Assembly (NCBI GenBank): GCA_028877205.1
Contig: JAPPHY010000009.1
Coordinates: forward strand, 1-64,000
Direction of reading: 5' to 3'
Source: Chloroflexota bacterium
GTDB taxonomy: Bacteria > Chloroflexota > Dehalococcoidia > Lucifugimonadales > UBA2985
Length of the DNA stretch: 64,000 nt
How positions within the stretch are numbered: position 1 is the first letter of the stretch; each line of letters begins with the position of its first letter. The notes under the pieces were generated by a model. The model made no database searches. It worked only from the letters and a program-made list of their open reading frames with translations, and had not been told where the DNA came from. Below, piece by piece: positions 45,787 through 54,056 of this stretch. Both the position numbers and the translations under genes were made by a program.

Positions 45787-48765
45787 TTACCTTCTCAGGA
45801 AGCTGGTCACGTAGTCTACATCCACCTTTGGCATAGTGAGACCAATCTCCGAGATCGTCTTGGCAAACTGGCTGATGTCGTAGACACTGGTATCAGCCAA
45901 GTATGGCTCAACCGATTCCAGGGACCTGACCAGGACTTTCAGCTCCATGTCCTCTTCACGGTCGGCCATTTCCTCCAATCTTGACTTCCACTCTCCTATC
46001 GGAGCGCGGTCCGTCAGGTATCCGTGGCTCTCCATGTAGGCGAAGACGCTGTCAGCGGGAACCGGCTTCTGCTGCACTACGTTGTAAACCCTTCCGAGGT
46101 GCCTTGTGTCGTCGACGATTCTCGCGATCGCGGTGGTCAGAAAGTCGACGCTGGTCATTTCGAAATACCATTCCGGTGCGTAAGGCGCACACCCCAAGCG
46201 GGCACATGCCTTGATTATCAGCGACAGGAAGTCATTGGGATTGACTGCGCCTGTCGCACTGTGATGCCCAATATTGCCAGGTCGGAAGATACAAACGGGT
46301 AGCCCTCGAGATACGGCCGACCACACCAGCCGTTCCGCAACCCACTTGGCCTGGTTGTAGCCTCCCTCCATCCTGTCTACGAAGCCGTCGATCAGGTTGT
46401 TTTCCAGGTAGGGAGATTCATCGCCTCCGGGGAATATGCCGTTGGAGGAGATGTACACGACCGGCTTGGTGACGGATGCGCAGGCGAACTTCAGAACCTC
46501 CAATGTCCCTCCAACAGTGTGGGGCCTGGCCGCGGAATACGGATAGGCATAGTTGACCGAGGCGGCGCAGTGAAATATCAGGTCTATCTTGTCCGCCAGC
46601 TCCCGGTATGCGTACTCCTCCAGTCCCATACGGGGCTGAGTGATGTCACCCGTAAGAGGTACAATTCTGTTTTCTTCCGACTGACCGGGCAGGCCAAAGA
46701 ACCTGAGGCTCTCCAACACTCGGTTGGTTGGCGCTGTTGCCGCTGAACTCCGGTCCCTTACGATGCAGTAGAACAGCGTATCCCGTCCCGTAGAACGCAG
46801 CAACTCGTCAAGCAGGAAGGCCCCCAGAAAGCCGGTTGCTCCCGTGACCAGGACCGAGGACGCCTCGCTCAAGCGGGTAGTCCTCACATTGCCCTTTGGC
46901 GATATCTCCGGGTCCAACACAGAGTCTTCTGCAAGAGTCACCCTTGACTCCCTGCTGGTACCTCTGTCTTGCAGGTACGCTGCAAGCTCGCCAATGGTTG
47001 GGTATTCGTAGACTTCGGCGCCGCCAAGCTGGACTCCAAAGGCGCGTTCAATGCCTAGCGTAATCTCCAGTCCCGCCAGCGAATGGCCGCCGACGTCGAA
47101 GAAGTTCCAGTCGTCTTCCAGCGAGTCGCCGTCAACGTCCAGGGCTCTGCCCCAGATGTCCCGCAAGGCCCTGAGGCGTTCCGCGTCCGTGGCGTTCCTC
47201 GGGAGTGGAGCTCTCTCCTCTGCACTTGGCCTCGTCGTCCGAGTTGCCGGAAGAGCCTTTCGCTCCAGCTTGCCGGTCTGTTGATTTATCGGAAGCGCTC
47301 CCAGTCGAACGAAGTGGCTGGGCACCATGTAGAGCGGCAGATACCTCTCCAGAATCGACCGCAAGTCCTTGCTTGTCCCACTCCTAGAGTCAACCTTCCA
47401 TGTCGCCTGCGGCGCTGGCACCACGTAAGCCACGAGCCGCTTGGTCGTCTCGTCCACGGGTTCAGCCAGCACCGCCACATCTGCTACGTTGCAATGCTTC
47501 CGGAGCGCCTCCTCGATGGCGCCCAGGTAAACGGTGTAGCCTCTGATCTTGACCATAGAGTCGTTGCGGCCGATGATCGTAGTCATGCCCTGCGAATCGA
47601 TCTCGGCCAGGTCTCCGGTGGCGTAGTACCTATCTCCATTCAGGCTGACGAACTTCCCGGCATCCAGGTCAGGTCTCTTCAGATAGCCCCGGGCCAACCC
47701 TCGGCCGCCGATGAATAACTCACCGGCGCCTTGTGAGGCAAGAGTGGACCCCCCTTCCGGGATGACTCGAACCGCCACTCCATCCATCGGCAGGCCCACC
47801 GGGCACACGTCCACACCATCCAGGCGCAAGTCCGTAAGGTCGACGGTACAAACGTCGTGAGTCTCGCTAATGCTATATGTGTTGAACACCCGGGCTGTAT
47901 CGGGCAGCACGTCCAGGGCGAGCCTCAACAGGCTGGTTGGCACTACCTCGCCATTCAGCCAGACCACTCGCAGTGACGAAAGTCGGGCGCGCAAGAGTTG
48001 GTGGTCTGCAGAGTTCAAGATCCCCTGCAGCAGAGAAGGTGTAAACAGAATCTCGGAGATCCGGTGCTCCGAGATGAACTCGGTGAGAGCGCGAGGCAGG
48101 AACACTACGTCATCGGGGATTACGTAGACAGTCCCTCCCTTCAACAACGGTCGAAGAAACTCCCAGGGGAAGAATATGTTGCATGCAACCCGGTCTCCAA
48201 CGCTGTAGGAGCTGAACCTGTACCTGGCGAAATATGACGAAGCGACGGAGCTGCCGGCCAGCATCACTCCCTTTGGGTCTCCGGTCGTGCCGGAAGTGTA
48301 GGGGATAAACGCTAAACTATCGCAGGCGGGATCGACTTTAGGGGTTGCCGCCCCGGAGCGCTTCCAGGATTGATCGCTGTCCATTGGCAATACGTGCGTC
48401 GCTGAGAGTTCACTCAGCCTGGGCACGTAGCTTGCCTTGGTGATCACCACCTTGGGCTGCGATTGGGACACTACGGAACGAAGCAGAGGTTCAGGGGAGT
48501 CAACGGACATTGGCATAAAGGCTGCGCCGGCCTTCAAGGCCCCGATGCTTGCCACGATATACTCCGGGCACGTGTCCATGAATATGCCCACCGGGTCATC
48601 GGTAGACACGCCGCAATGGTGGAGATACGCGCCAAGCGCATCCGTAGCCTGGTCCAGCTGAGAGTAAGACATCTCCTCGCCGGGGAAGACTATCGCAACC
48701 TCATCCGGGGTCGCGGCTGCTTGTGCCTTGAAGAGGTGAACCAGGCCGCTTTCTGAGGAGTTCAT
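45787..48765 (-). CDS. Stand-alone adenylation-carrier-thioester reductase (NRPS-like A-T-R)
   Basis: 992 residues in three parts. Adenylation domain (about 10-510): TSGTTGDPKG (157-166), ATGDLAE (382-388), GRNDSMVKIRGYTVYLGAIEE, and Lys499 in NQQTGKLERKAL. Carrier domain (525-600): FFDVGGHSLAGLE with Ser562 for phosphopantetheine. Reductase (635-990): Rossmann loop VTGATGFLGAF and the SDR pair Tyr803-Lys807 (YNQAK). No condensation or thioesterase domain. It should activate a carboxylic or amino acid and release it as aldehyde or alcohol with NAD(P)H, like Lys2 or carboxylic acid reductase. The acid-binding Asp of amino-acid A domains (GrsA D235) seems replaced, so an unusual substrate is possible. 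AT-richer than its neighbours. Confidence 0.92.
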   Translation of the reverse strand: MNSSESGLVHLFKAQAAATPDEVAIVFPGEEMSYSQLDQATDALGAYLHHCGVSTDDPVGIFMDTCPEYIVASIGALKAGAAFMPMSVDSPEPLLRSVVSQSQPKVVITKASYVPRLSELSATHVLPMDSDQSWKRSGAATPKVDPACDSLAFIPYTSGTTGDPKGVMLAGSSVASSYFARYRFSSYSVGDRVACNIFFPWEFLRPLLKGGTVYVIPDDVVFLPRALTEFISEHRISEILFTPSLLQGILNSADHQLLRARLSSLRVVWLNGEVVPTSLLRLALDVLPDTARVFNTYSISETHDVCTVDLTDLRLDGVDVCPVGLPMDGVAVRVIPEGGSTLASQGAGELFIGGRGLARGYLKRPDLDAGKFVSLNGDRYYATGDLAEIDSQGMTTIIGRNDSMVKIRGYTVYLGAIEEALRKHCNVADVAVLAEPVDETTKRLVAYVVPAPQATWKVDSRSGTSKDLRSILERYLPLYMVPSHFVRLGALPINQQTGKLERKALPATRTTRPSAEERAPLPRNATDAERLRALRDIWGRALDVDGDSLEDDWNFFDVGGHSLAGLEITLGIERAFGVQLGGAEVYEYPTIGELAAYLQDRGTSRESRVTLAEDSVLDPEISPKGNVRTTRLSEASSVLVTGATGFLGAFLLDELLRSTGRDTLFYCIVRDRSSAATAPTNRVLESLRFFGLPGQSEENRIVPLTGDITQPRMGLEEYAYRELADKIDLIFHCAASVNYAYPYSAARPHTVGGTLEVLKFACASVTKPVVYISSNGIFPGGDESPYLENNLIDGFVDRMEGGYNQAKWVAERLVWSAVSRGLPVCIFRPGNIGHHSATGAVNPNDFLSLIIKACARLGCAPYAPEWYFEMTSVDFLTTAIARIVDDTRHLGRVYNVVQQKPVPADSVFAYMESHGYLTDRAPIGEWKSRLEEMADREEDMELKVLVRSLESVEPYLADTSVYDISQFAKTISEIGLTMPKVDVDYVTSFLRR

Positions 48766-48961
48766 ACCGCCACCTTGGTGAACCGAAGTGTGCGAGAAAA
48801 ACGGGCGCTTGCAGAGAGTTATTAGGGATATTGCGCTAGCTTACAAGACTTAGGACGTAATGTAAACTTGGAACCCGGGAGCGCGAATCTCAGAAGATAC
48901 TCTACCTGGCGGTAGCATCGGTCGCGCTGGTAATCTGCGGCAGTGAACCCGACTACCCCCC

Positions 48962-49603
48962 TTACCTCAGCGCGGCCGCCAGGAAGCCGGCAGCCCGCTC
49001 CGCCGCGACGGTCTCCGCGCCCGCGAAGGTGTGGTCCGCACTCGCCATCACCTCCCACTCCGTGGGCGGCGGCATCTCCGAGACCAGGCCTGCGAGCTCC
49101 TCGTGCGGCACCAGCAGGTCCCGATCACCCACCAACACCAGCTTCGGACCCCTGAACTTGTCGAGCTTGGTCCTGCGCACTCCTCCGAGCGTCGGCGCCA
49201 GCGCCGCCAGCGCGCCGACCGGCTTCAGCTTCCTCACCGCCTCCAGCGCGACTACAGCCCCGAACGACACACCCGCCACGCCGATCCTCTTGCCGTCCAC
49301 GCCGGGCCATCGCCTGAGGGTCTCCACCGCGGCTCTCAGATCCTCTTGCTCGGCCTCACCCCGGTCGAATCGGCCCTCGCTCGATCCCACGCCGCGGAAG
49401 TTGAAGCGCAGCGTTGCCGCGCCCGAATCGTTGAGCGCCAAGCACAGCGCCTGCACGATTGGCGAGTCCATGCTGCCGCCGAACATTGGATGGGGATGGC
49501 ACAACGCCACGCCGGGGAAAGGCCCGGACGCACTAGTCGGGAGCGTGACCACGCCCTCCAGCGTCAGCTTGCCCGCCCGAAACGCGATGGCCTGCTGCCT
49601 CAC
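48962..49603 (-). CDS. Alpha/beta hydrolase
   Basis: 213 residues. The oxyanion region has HPHPMFGGSMDS (residues 36-47), the nucleophile is in GVSFGA, the acid in GDRDLLV and the histidine in SADHTF. These are KANL3/Tex30-like or dienelactone hydrolase-type small hydrolases. It overlaps its paralogue by four bases, so the two are expressed together. No signal peptide, so cytoplasmic; the substrate is unknown. The 200 bases before the A-T-R gene are AT-rich and show no gene. Confidence 0.87.
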   Translation of the reverse strand: MRQQAIAFRAGKLTLEGVVTLPTSASGPFPGVALCHPHPMFGGSMDSPIVQALCLALNDSGAATLRFNFRGVGSSEGRFDRGEAEQEDLRAAVETLRRWPGVDGKRIGVAGVSFGAVVALEAVRKLKPVGALAALAPTLGGVRRTKLDKFRGPKLVLVGDRDLLVPHEELAGLVSEMPPPTEWEVMASADHTFAGAETVAAERAAGFLAAALR

Positions 49604-50256
49604 GCGCTCTCGTCCTCCGACATGAGGCTGGAACGGAGGAAGGCAGCCACGAGCGCACCGATCTCGCGCTCCCGACCCACGAAGAAGTGGTCTGCGCCTG
49701 CGATAACGTGAATCTCCGGCGGCGCGGAGAGCTCGGCGCTGAGCCGCTCGGCGTGCTCCGGCGCCATCTGCCTGTCCCGCTCTCCAATCACGAACTGCAC
49801 CGGCAGGGACGGCCTGCGCGCAAGCTCGTCATCGGGTTCCACCCTGGCCCTGCCGATCACGGACAGCGCCCTCGGCGTGTCGTCGGCGAAGCCTGCCTTC
49901 ATGGCGACGCCAGCGCCGAAGGAGTATCCGGCCAGCCCAATCGCCATACCGCCAAGCTCGGGCCGGGCCGCCATGAATCTCAGCGCCGCCAATGCATCCT
50001 CCACCTCTCCCCTGCCCTGATCGTGCATCCCGGCGCTCGCGCCCACGCCACGGAAGTTGAACCGCAGGGCGGCCATGCCCATCTCCACGAGCGCTCGGCA
50101 CACGCCCATCACCACGTTGTTGTTCAAGTCGCCGCCCATGAGCGGATGCGGATGGCACACGACAACGCCCGCGACAGGCCGGTCACCTTCCGGCAGGTGG
50201 AGGCGGCCTTCCAGTTCTCCGGCCGGTCCGGCGAACGTAACCGATTCGGGGTTCAC
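49600..50256 (-). CDS. Alpha/beta hydrolase (paralogue of the next gene)
   Basis: 218 residues with the same layout as its neighbour: CHPHPLMGGDLNNN, GYSFGAG nucleophile, GERDRQMAP acid, and GADHFF histidine. The two proteins share motif order and spacing and are clearly a tandem duplication. Both would be serine esterases or peptidases of small substrates. It is 22 bases after the HbpS-like gene on the same strand. Confidence 0.87.
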   Translation of the reverse strand: MNPESVTFAGPAGELEGRLHLPEGDRPVAGVVVCHPHPLMGGDLNNNVVMGVCRALVEMGMAALRFNFRGVGASAGMHDQGRGEVEDALAALRFMAARPELGGMAIGLAGYSFGAGVAMKAGFADDTPRALSVIGRARVEPDDELARRPSLPVQFVIGERDRQMAPEHAERLSAELSAPPEIHVIAGADHFFVGREREIGALVAAFLRSSLMSEDESA

Positions 50257-50278
50257 ACTGCGGCCCTCAGGTGAGCGC

Positions 50279-50698
50279 CTACAGGCTCATCGCCTGGACG
50301 CCCAGGCGTGCCAGGTCTTCGTCCTCCTGAGCGGCCAAGCCGCTGACGCCGATTGCGCCAAGGCATGCGCCATCACTGGGCCGCGTGATCAGCACGCCAC
50401 CCTGAAGCGCGAGCATGTTGGGGTCGCAGAAGTCGCTGATGTTTCGCCCCATGCTCTGGAACCGCTCGGCGAGCGCGGCAGTGTCGCTGCGCATGACGGC
50501 TGCGGTGTACGCCTTCTTGAAGGCGATCTGCTGCGGGAGGGCGCGGCAGCGGTCCATCCGCGCATACTGCACCAGCTTGCCGTTGGCGTCGACGATGGCG
50601 ATGGCCAAGGGGCGCTCCGGCTCCTTCAGAGCCTGATCCAGCATCGCCTGCATTGCCTTCAGGGCCTCATCCAGTCCAAGGACGCTCTCTTCGTACAC
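50279..50698 (-). CDS. HbpS/GlcG-like (DUF336) protein
   Basis: 139 residues. Conserved features of the GlcG/HbpS fold: AIAIVDANGKLVQYARMD, KKAYTAAVM and GGVLI..GACLGAIGVSG. Members bind heme or sit in degradation operons without known activity. The start is GTG with a strong GGAGG six bases upstream. It is the first gene of a three-gene unit with the two hydrolases. The role is unknown. Confidence 0.88.
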   Translation of the reverse strand: MYEESVLGLDEALKAMQAMLDQALKEPERPLAIAIVDANGKLVQYARMDRCRALPQQIAFKKAYTAAVMRSDTAALAERFQSMGRNISDFCDPNMLALQGGVLITRPSDGACLGAIGVSGLAAQEDEDLARLGVQAMSL

Positions 50699-50774
50699 GC
50701 TTCACCTCCAAAGTCGTAACTGCAATAGCATAGCCGGTGCCGACAGCCAACGCTTGCCCCGCGCCGTCCTCACG

Positions 50775-50984
50775 TCAAGCGGAAGCGACGGGGAGCGCAT
50801 CCTCGCCTGCGGCTTCCGCCATCATGCGCTCCACGGTTGCCCTCGGTATCAGTATGCGACCGCGACGGCTCAGCCTCACGCTGGGAATGCTCCCCTTGTG
50901 AACCGCCTCGTAAACGGAGTCTGTGCTGAGGCCAAGCTGCCGGGCCACTTCCTTGACCGACAGGGCCAGTCTATCGTCGAACAT
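50775..50984 (-). CDS. Small excisionase-type helix-turn-helix protein
   Basis: 69 residues from the ATG at 50984 with GGAGGG upstream. LSVKEVARQLGLSTDSVYEAVHKGSIPSVRLSRRG is the AlpA/excisionase (MerR-like) winged HTH. It is too short for an effector domain. Such proteins can be phage or plasmid excisionases, but here no integrase or attachment site is seen, so it is more likely a small regulator. The C-terminal tail is Ala/Glu-rich. Confidence 0.83.
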   Translation of the reverse strand: MFDDRLALSVKEVARQLGLSTDSVYEAVHKGSIPSVRLSRRGRILIPRATVERMMAEAAGEDALPVASA

Positions 50985-51097
50985 GGCTACCCTCCTTCCC
51001 CTCGACTGGATGAATGATGACGGGCGGAGTATAGCACGCCTGTTCGCCAGGTGCAAGTGCTATTCAAGCCTGTTCCGCGGCAGTGTCCGAGACTGCC

Positions 51098-51283
51098 CTA
51101 GTCGTGATCTATGATTCCCATGTAGCGAAGGAAGGGTCTCGAGGCCCACCTCGCGGGCGCGGACATCGCGAAGGTAACCCTCTCGATGCGAGCCGCCAGC
51201 GGAGGCGGGCAGTAGTAGATTGCAGCCCACGTTACGACGGCCGCCACCGAGGCCGCCACAATGTTCAGTATCACGTTTCCCAT
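51098..51283 (-). CDS. Small single-pass membrane protein, unknown
   Basis: 61 residues with one hydrophobic helix (VILNIVAASVAAVVTWAAIYY) and an Arg-rich end. AGGAGG lies 12 bases before the ATG, a little far. No family is recognised. It may be a chance frame, but the coding side matches the gene direction around it. Confidence 0.45.
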   Translation of the reverse strand: MGNVILNIVAASVAAVVTWAAIYYCPPPLAARIERVTFAMSAPARWASRPFLRYMGIIDHD

Positions 51284-51332
51284 TACGACGCTGTACCTCC
51301 TGCCTGGGTAGCCGGACTATCCCTGCACTGCT

Positions 51333-51911
51333 CTAGCTGCCGTTAGCAGATACCCTGCGAATCCAGTCCGCAAACGCCGTCAGGTTCTCTATCACGCGGT
51401 CCCGGACGCCCTCGTCAACCAGGTTGCCTTCCTCGTCGAAGTTCGACATCCCGCCGGACACGCCCACGTCGCCATACGGCATCGGGACTCCTCTCGGCGA
51501 AATCAGGACGGCACGCAGCTGGCCGCGTGTGTAGGCGCCAATGCCCAGTCCGGCCGAAATCGACATGATGGAGACCGGCTTGTCCATTAGCACGTTGCCG
51601 GGCGGCGACTGTCGCCTGGACGCCCAGTCGATGACGTTCTTGGTCACCGCGGGAACGCCCCAGTTGTACTCGGGCGTGACGATCAGCAGCCCATCCGCGT
51701 CCGCTATCGCTTGCTTCAGGTCGAGGACCGGCTGCGGTGCGTCCTCCCCGTCGATGTCCCCGTTGTAGAGCGGGACGTCCTGGATGTCCAACTCGTCGAT
51801 GCTCATGCCTTCGGGCGCCAAGCGTGCCGCGGCTTTCAGGAGAAGCTTGTTGAGCGATTCCCTGCGCAGGCTTCCTGCAAAGCCCACCACCTTCAGAGGA
51901 TTGTCCGGCAT
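51333..51911 (-). CDS. NADPH-dependent FMN reductase (flavodoxin-like)
   Basis: 192 residues. FAGSLRRESLNKLLLKAA at the N-terminus is the FMN phosphate loop of the SsuE/ArsH/chromate reductase family. TPEYNWGVPAVTKNVIDWAS is the flavin-binding signature. It reduces quinones, chromate or flavin at the expense of NAD(P)H. It lies 63 bases downstream of the selenocysteine tRNA on the same strand. Confidence 0.93.
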   Translation of the reverse strand: MPDNPLKVVGFAGSLRRESLNKLLLKAAARLAPEGMSIDELDIQDVPLYNGDIDGEDAPQPVLDLKQAIADADGLLIVTPEYNWGVPAVTKNVIDWASRRQSPPGNVLMDKPVSIMSISAGLGIGAYTRGQLRAVLISPRGVPMPYGDVGVSGGMSNFDEEGNLVDEGVRDRVIENLTAFADWIRRVSANGS

Positions 51912-51974
51912 ATATCTCCTGTCTCAGCTCTCAGAGCCGGGTTCCGGCATTGAACCGCGTGAAGGGCATGACAC

Positions 51975-52072
51975 TGGCGGGAGCGGGAGGGAGTCGAACC
52001 CCCCGTGGACACCGCAGGGCGCCCACCAACGGATTTGAAGTCCGCGAAGCCCACCAGAGCCCATCCGCCCCC
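51975..52072 (-). tRNA. selC: Selenocysteine tRNA (anticodon UCA)
   Basis: 98 bases including encoded CCA. An 8-bp acceptor stem (GGGGGCGG with CCGCTCCC), anticodon loop CTTCAAA (anticodon UCA, reads UGA), a long variable arm and the T loop TTCGACT are the hallmarks of bacterial tRNA-Sec. It would decode UGA in selenoprotein genes once charged with serine and converted. No selA, selB or selD is in the window. Confidence 0.94.
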
Positions 52073-52091
52073 GCGGCTGCGTTGCTCCAAA

Positions 52092-52137
52092 CGGCAGGAG
52101 TCTCGCCTGTTCTCGGAGGCGAGACCCTCGCCTGCCG
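52092..52137 (-). terminator. Hairpin after trxA
   Basis: CGGCAGG and CCTGCCG outer arms and a 9-bp inner stem (GTCTCGCCT/AGGCGAGAC), followed by TTT on the minus strand. A probable terminator between trxA and the tRNA. Confidence 0.55.
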
Positions 52138-52143
52138 CGCAGT

Positions 52144-52467
52144 CTAAAGGGTGGAGTCCAGGTGCTTCTTGATGACGGCCTTGGGCACTGCGCCCACCAC
52201 CTGGTCCACGGGGCTGCCGCCCTTGAACACCAGGAGCGTGGGGATACTGCGAATCCCGTACTTCATGGCCGTCTGAGGGTTCACGTCCACGTCCACCTTG
52301 GTGAACTTGATCTTGCCCTCGTACTCCTCGGCCAGGTCGTCGATTACCGGAGCGACCATCTTGCAGGGGGCGCACCACTCTGCCCAGAAGTCCACCAGTA
52401 CCGGGGTCTCAGCCTCCAGTACCTCCTGCTCAAAGTCGCTGTCGGTTACGGCCATAGGTGCGGTCAT
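52144..52467 (-). CDS. trxA: Thioredoxin
   Basis: 107 residues from the ATG at 52467, placed behind a perfect AGGAGG (seven-base gap). The active site WCAPC (residues 30-34) replaces the commoner WCGPC, and the cis-Pro is in RSIPTLLVF. It is a cytoplasmic disulfide reductant, possibly serving ribonucleotide reductase and others. The gene follows gltX on the same strand and is separated by 125 bases, so it may have its own promoter. Confidence 0.96.
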   Translation of the reverse strand: MTAPMAVTDSDFEQEVLEAETPVLVDFWAEWCAPCKMVAPVIDDLAEEYEGKIKFTKVDVDVNPQTAMKYGIRSIPTLLVFKGGSPVDQVVGAVPKAVIKKHLDSTL

Positions 52468-52592
52468 CTCATCTCCTCCTAGCTTCACTCGCAGCGCCTG
52501 CGGCTGCATTCGTTTCCAATCTCGCCTTCCGAATGGGAGAACGAGCCGCCCATCGCGGAAGGATTACAAGAATTGTATGGTTCTCAGCCCGC

Positions 52593-54053
52593 CTAGTCAA
52601 CTGTTGAGACCGAAGCGACGGCCTTCCGCAGTCTCTCCAGACACAGGTCGCGTCCCAGCACGGCCATCGTCTCGAACAGAGGCGGCGCTGCCTTGCGACC
52701 GGTCACGGCAACGCGTATCGCGCCGAACAGCTGCCCCGTCTTGACGTTCAGCTCCTCGGCCAGGGGCCTCAGCTCACCCTCCAGCGCCTCGGCCGTCCAC
52801 TCCCCCACACCTGCGAGCCTCTCCACGGTCGAATCAAGCGCGTTCGCCGTGTCCGCCGGCTCGAGTCCCCGCTGGACCAGATCAGCGGGCGGGTAATCGA
52901 GGTCTCGCAGGAAGAAGAAGTCCGTAAGCTCGGGGATGTCGGTCATGGTCCTGATGCGCTCCCGCACCAGCGGGGTAATTGAGCGCACGTAGTCCCTTGA
53001 AACGGGCCTGGCAACCTCCTGCGACAGTGACTCGTCGAGTATTCCCGCAATGCGCTCCGCCAGCTCCTCCTCGCCCAGATTGCGAATGTACACCCCGTTC
53101 ATCCATGTCAACTTCTCCAAGTTGAACACGGCTGCGGAGCGGACGATCCGTTCGATGGAGAAGTTGTTCACCAGATCATCTCGGGAGAGCAGCTCGGTAT
53201 GATTGTCAAGCGACCATCCCAGCAGGGCCAGAAAGTTGATCATGGCTTCCGGGAGGTAGCCCATCTCCCGGTACTGGAGCAGGGCCACGTCCCCGTGACG
53301 CTTGCTCAGCTTGGACTTGTCCGGGCCCAGGATTATGGGCAGGTGCGCCACCAGCGGCATGTCGTAGCCCAGCGCATCGTAGAGGTGGACGTGGCGGGGC
53401 GTGCTGGGCAGCCACTCCTCTGCGCGCAGCACGTGAGAGATGTCCATCAGGTGATCGTCCACGGTGCTGGCCAGGTGGTAGGTCGGGTAGCCGTCCGACT
53501 TCAGCATCACGAAGTCGTCCACGGTGGCGTTGGCGAAGGTGACCTCGCCGCGGATCAAATCATTGAATGTGGTCTCACCCTCCAGTGGCATCTTGAAGCG
53601 CACGACGGGACTCGGGTCGCCGTCCGGCCCGCGGCCTGCCTCACGGCACAGCCGGTCATAGCCCGTGGGCTGCTTGAGCCGCTGCTGTTCCTTACGCATC
53701 TCATGCAGGCGCTCGGGTGTGCAGTGGCAGTAGTACGCGTGTCCGGCTTCCACCAGCGATCGCGCCGCGTTCTGATACAGCTCCCGGCGCTGCGACTGCA
53801 CGTAGGGCGAGTGCGGGCCGCCAACCTCCGGCCCTTCGTCCCACTCCAGGCCGAGCCATCTCAGCGACTCAAGTATGGCCTCCAGCGACCCCTCCTGGGT
53901 GCGCGCCGTGTCAGTGTCCTCGATGCGCACGATGAAGTCGCCCCCTGTATGGCGCGCGAAGAGCCAGGCGAATAGCGCCGTGCGAATGTTGCCCACATGC
54001 GGGTCTCCCGTCGGGCTGGGAGCGTACCTTACTCTTACTCGGTCATCAGGCAT
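52593..54053 (-). CDS. gltX: Glutamyl-tRNA synthetase
   Basis: 486 residues, normal. The HIGH-type motif is PSPTGDPHVGNIRTA (residues 13-27) and the KMSKS-type motif SKLSKRHG near residue 240. The zinc-like Cys pair (YCHC) is present. It charges tRNA-Glu and possibly tRNA-Gln. GGAG lies within the end of the upstream LspA-RluD gene, only three bases away, so translation is coupled. Confidence 0.96.
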   Translation of the reverse strand: MPDDRVRVRYAPSPTGDPHVGNIRTALFAWLFARHTGGDFIVRIEDTDTARTQEGSLEAILESLRWLGLEWDEGPEVGGPHSPYVQSQRRELYQNAARSLVEAGHAYYCHCTPERLHEMRKEQQRLKQPTGYDRLCREAGRGPDGDPSPVVRFKMPLEGETTFNDLIRGEVTFANATVDDFVMLKSDGYPTYHLASTVDDHLMDISHVLRAEEWLPSTPRHVHLYDALGYDMPLVAHLPIILGPDKSKLSKRHGDVALLQYREMGYLPEAMINFLALLGWSLDNHTELLSRDDLVNNFSIERIVRSAAVFNLEKLTWMNGVYIRNLGEEELAERIAGILDESLSQEVARPVSRDYVRSITPLVRERIRTMTDIPELTDFFFLRDLDYPPADLVQRGLEPADTANALDSTVERLAGVGEWTAEALEGELRPLAEELNVKTGQLFGAIRVAVTGRKAAPPLFETMAVLGRDLCLERLRKAVASVSTVD

Positions 54054-54056
54054 GTG

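Noticed and set aside
50775..50984. Small HTH protein as sign of a prophage or integrative element
   Set aside because: No integrase, attachment site or phage gene nearby; treated as a small regulator.
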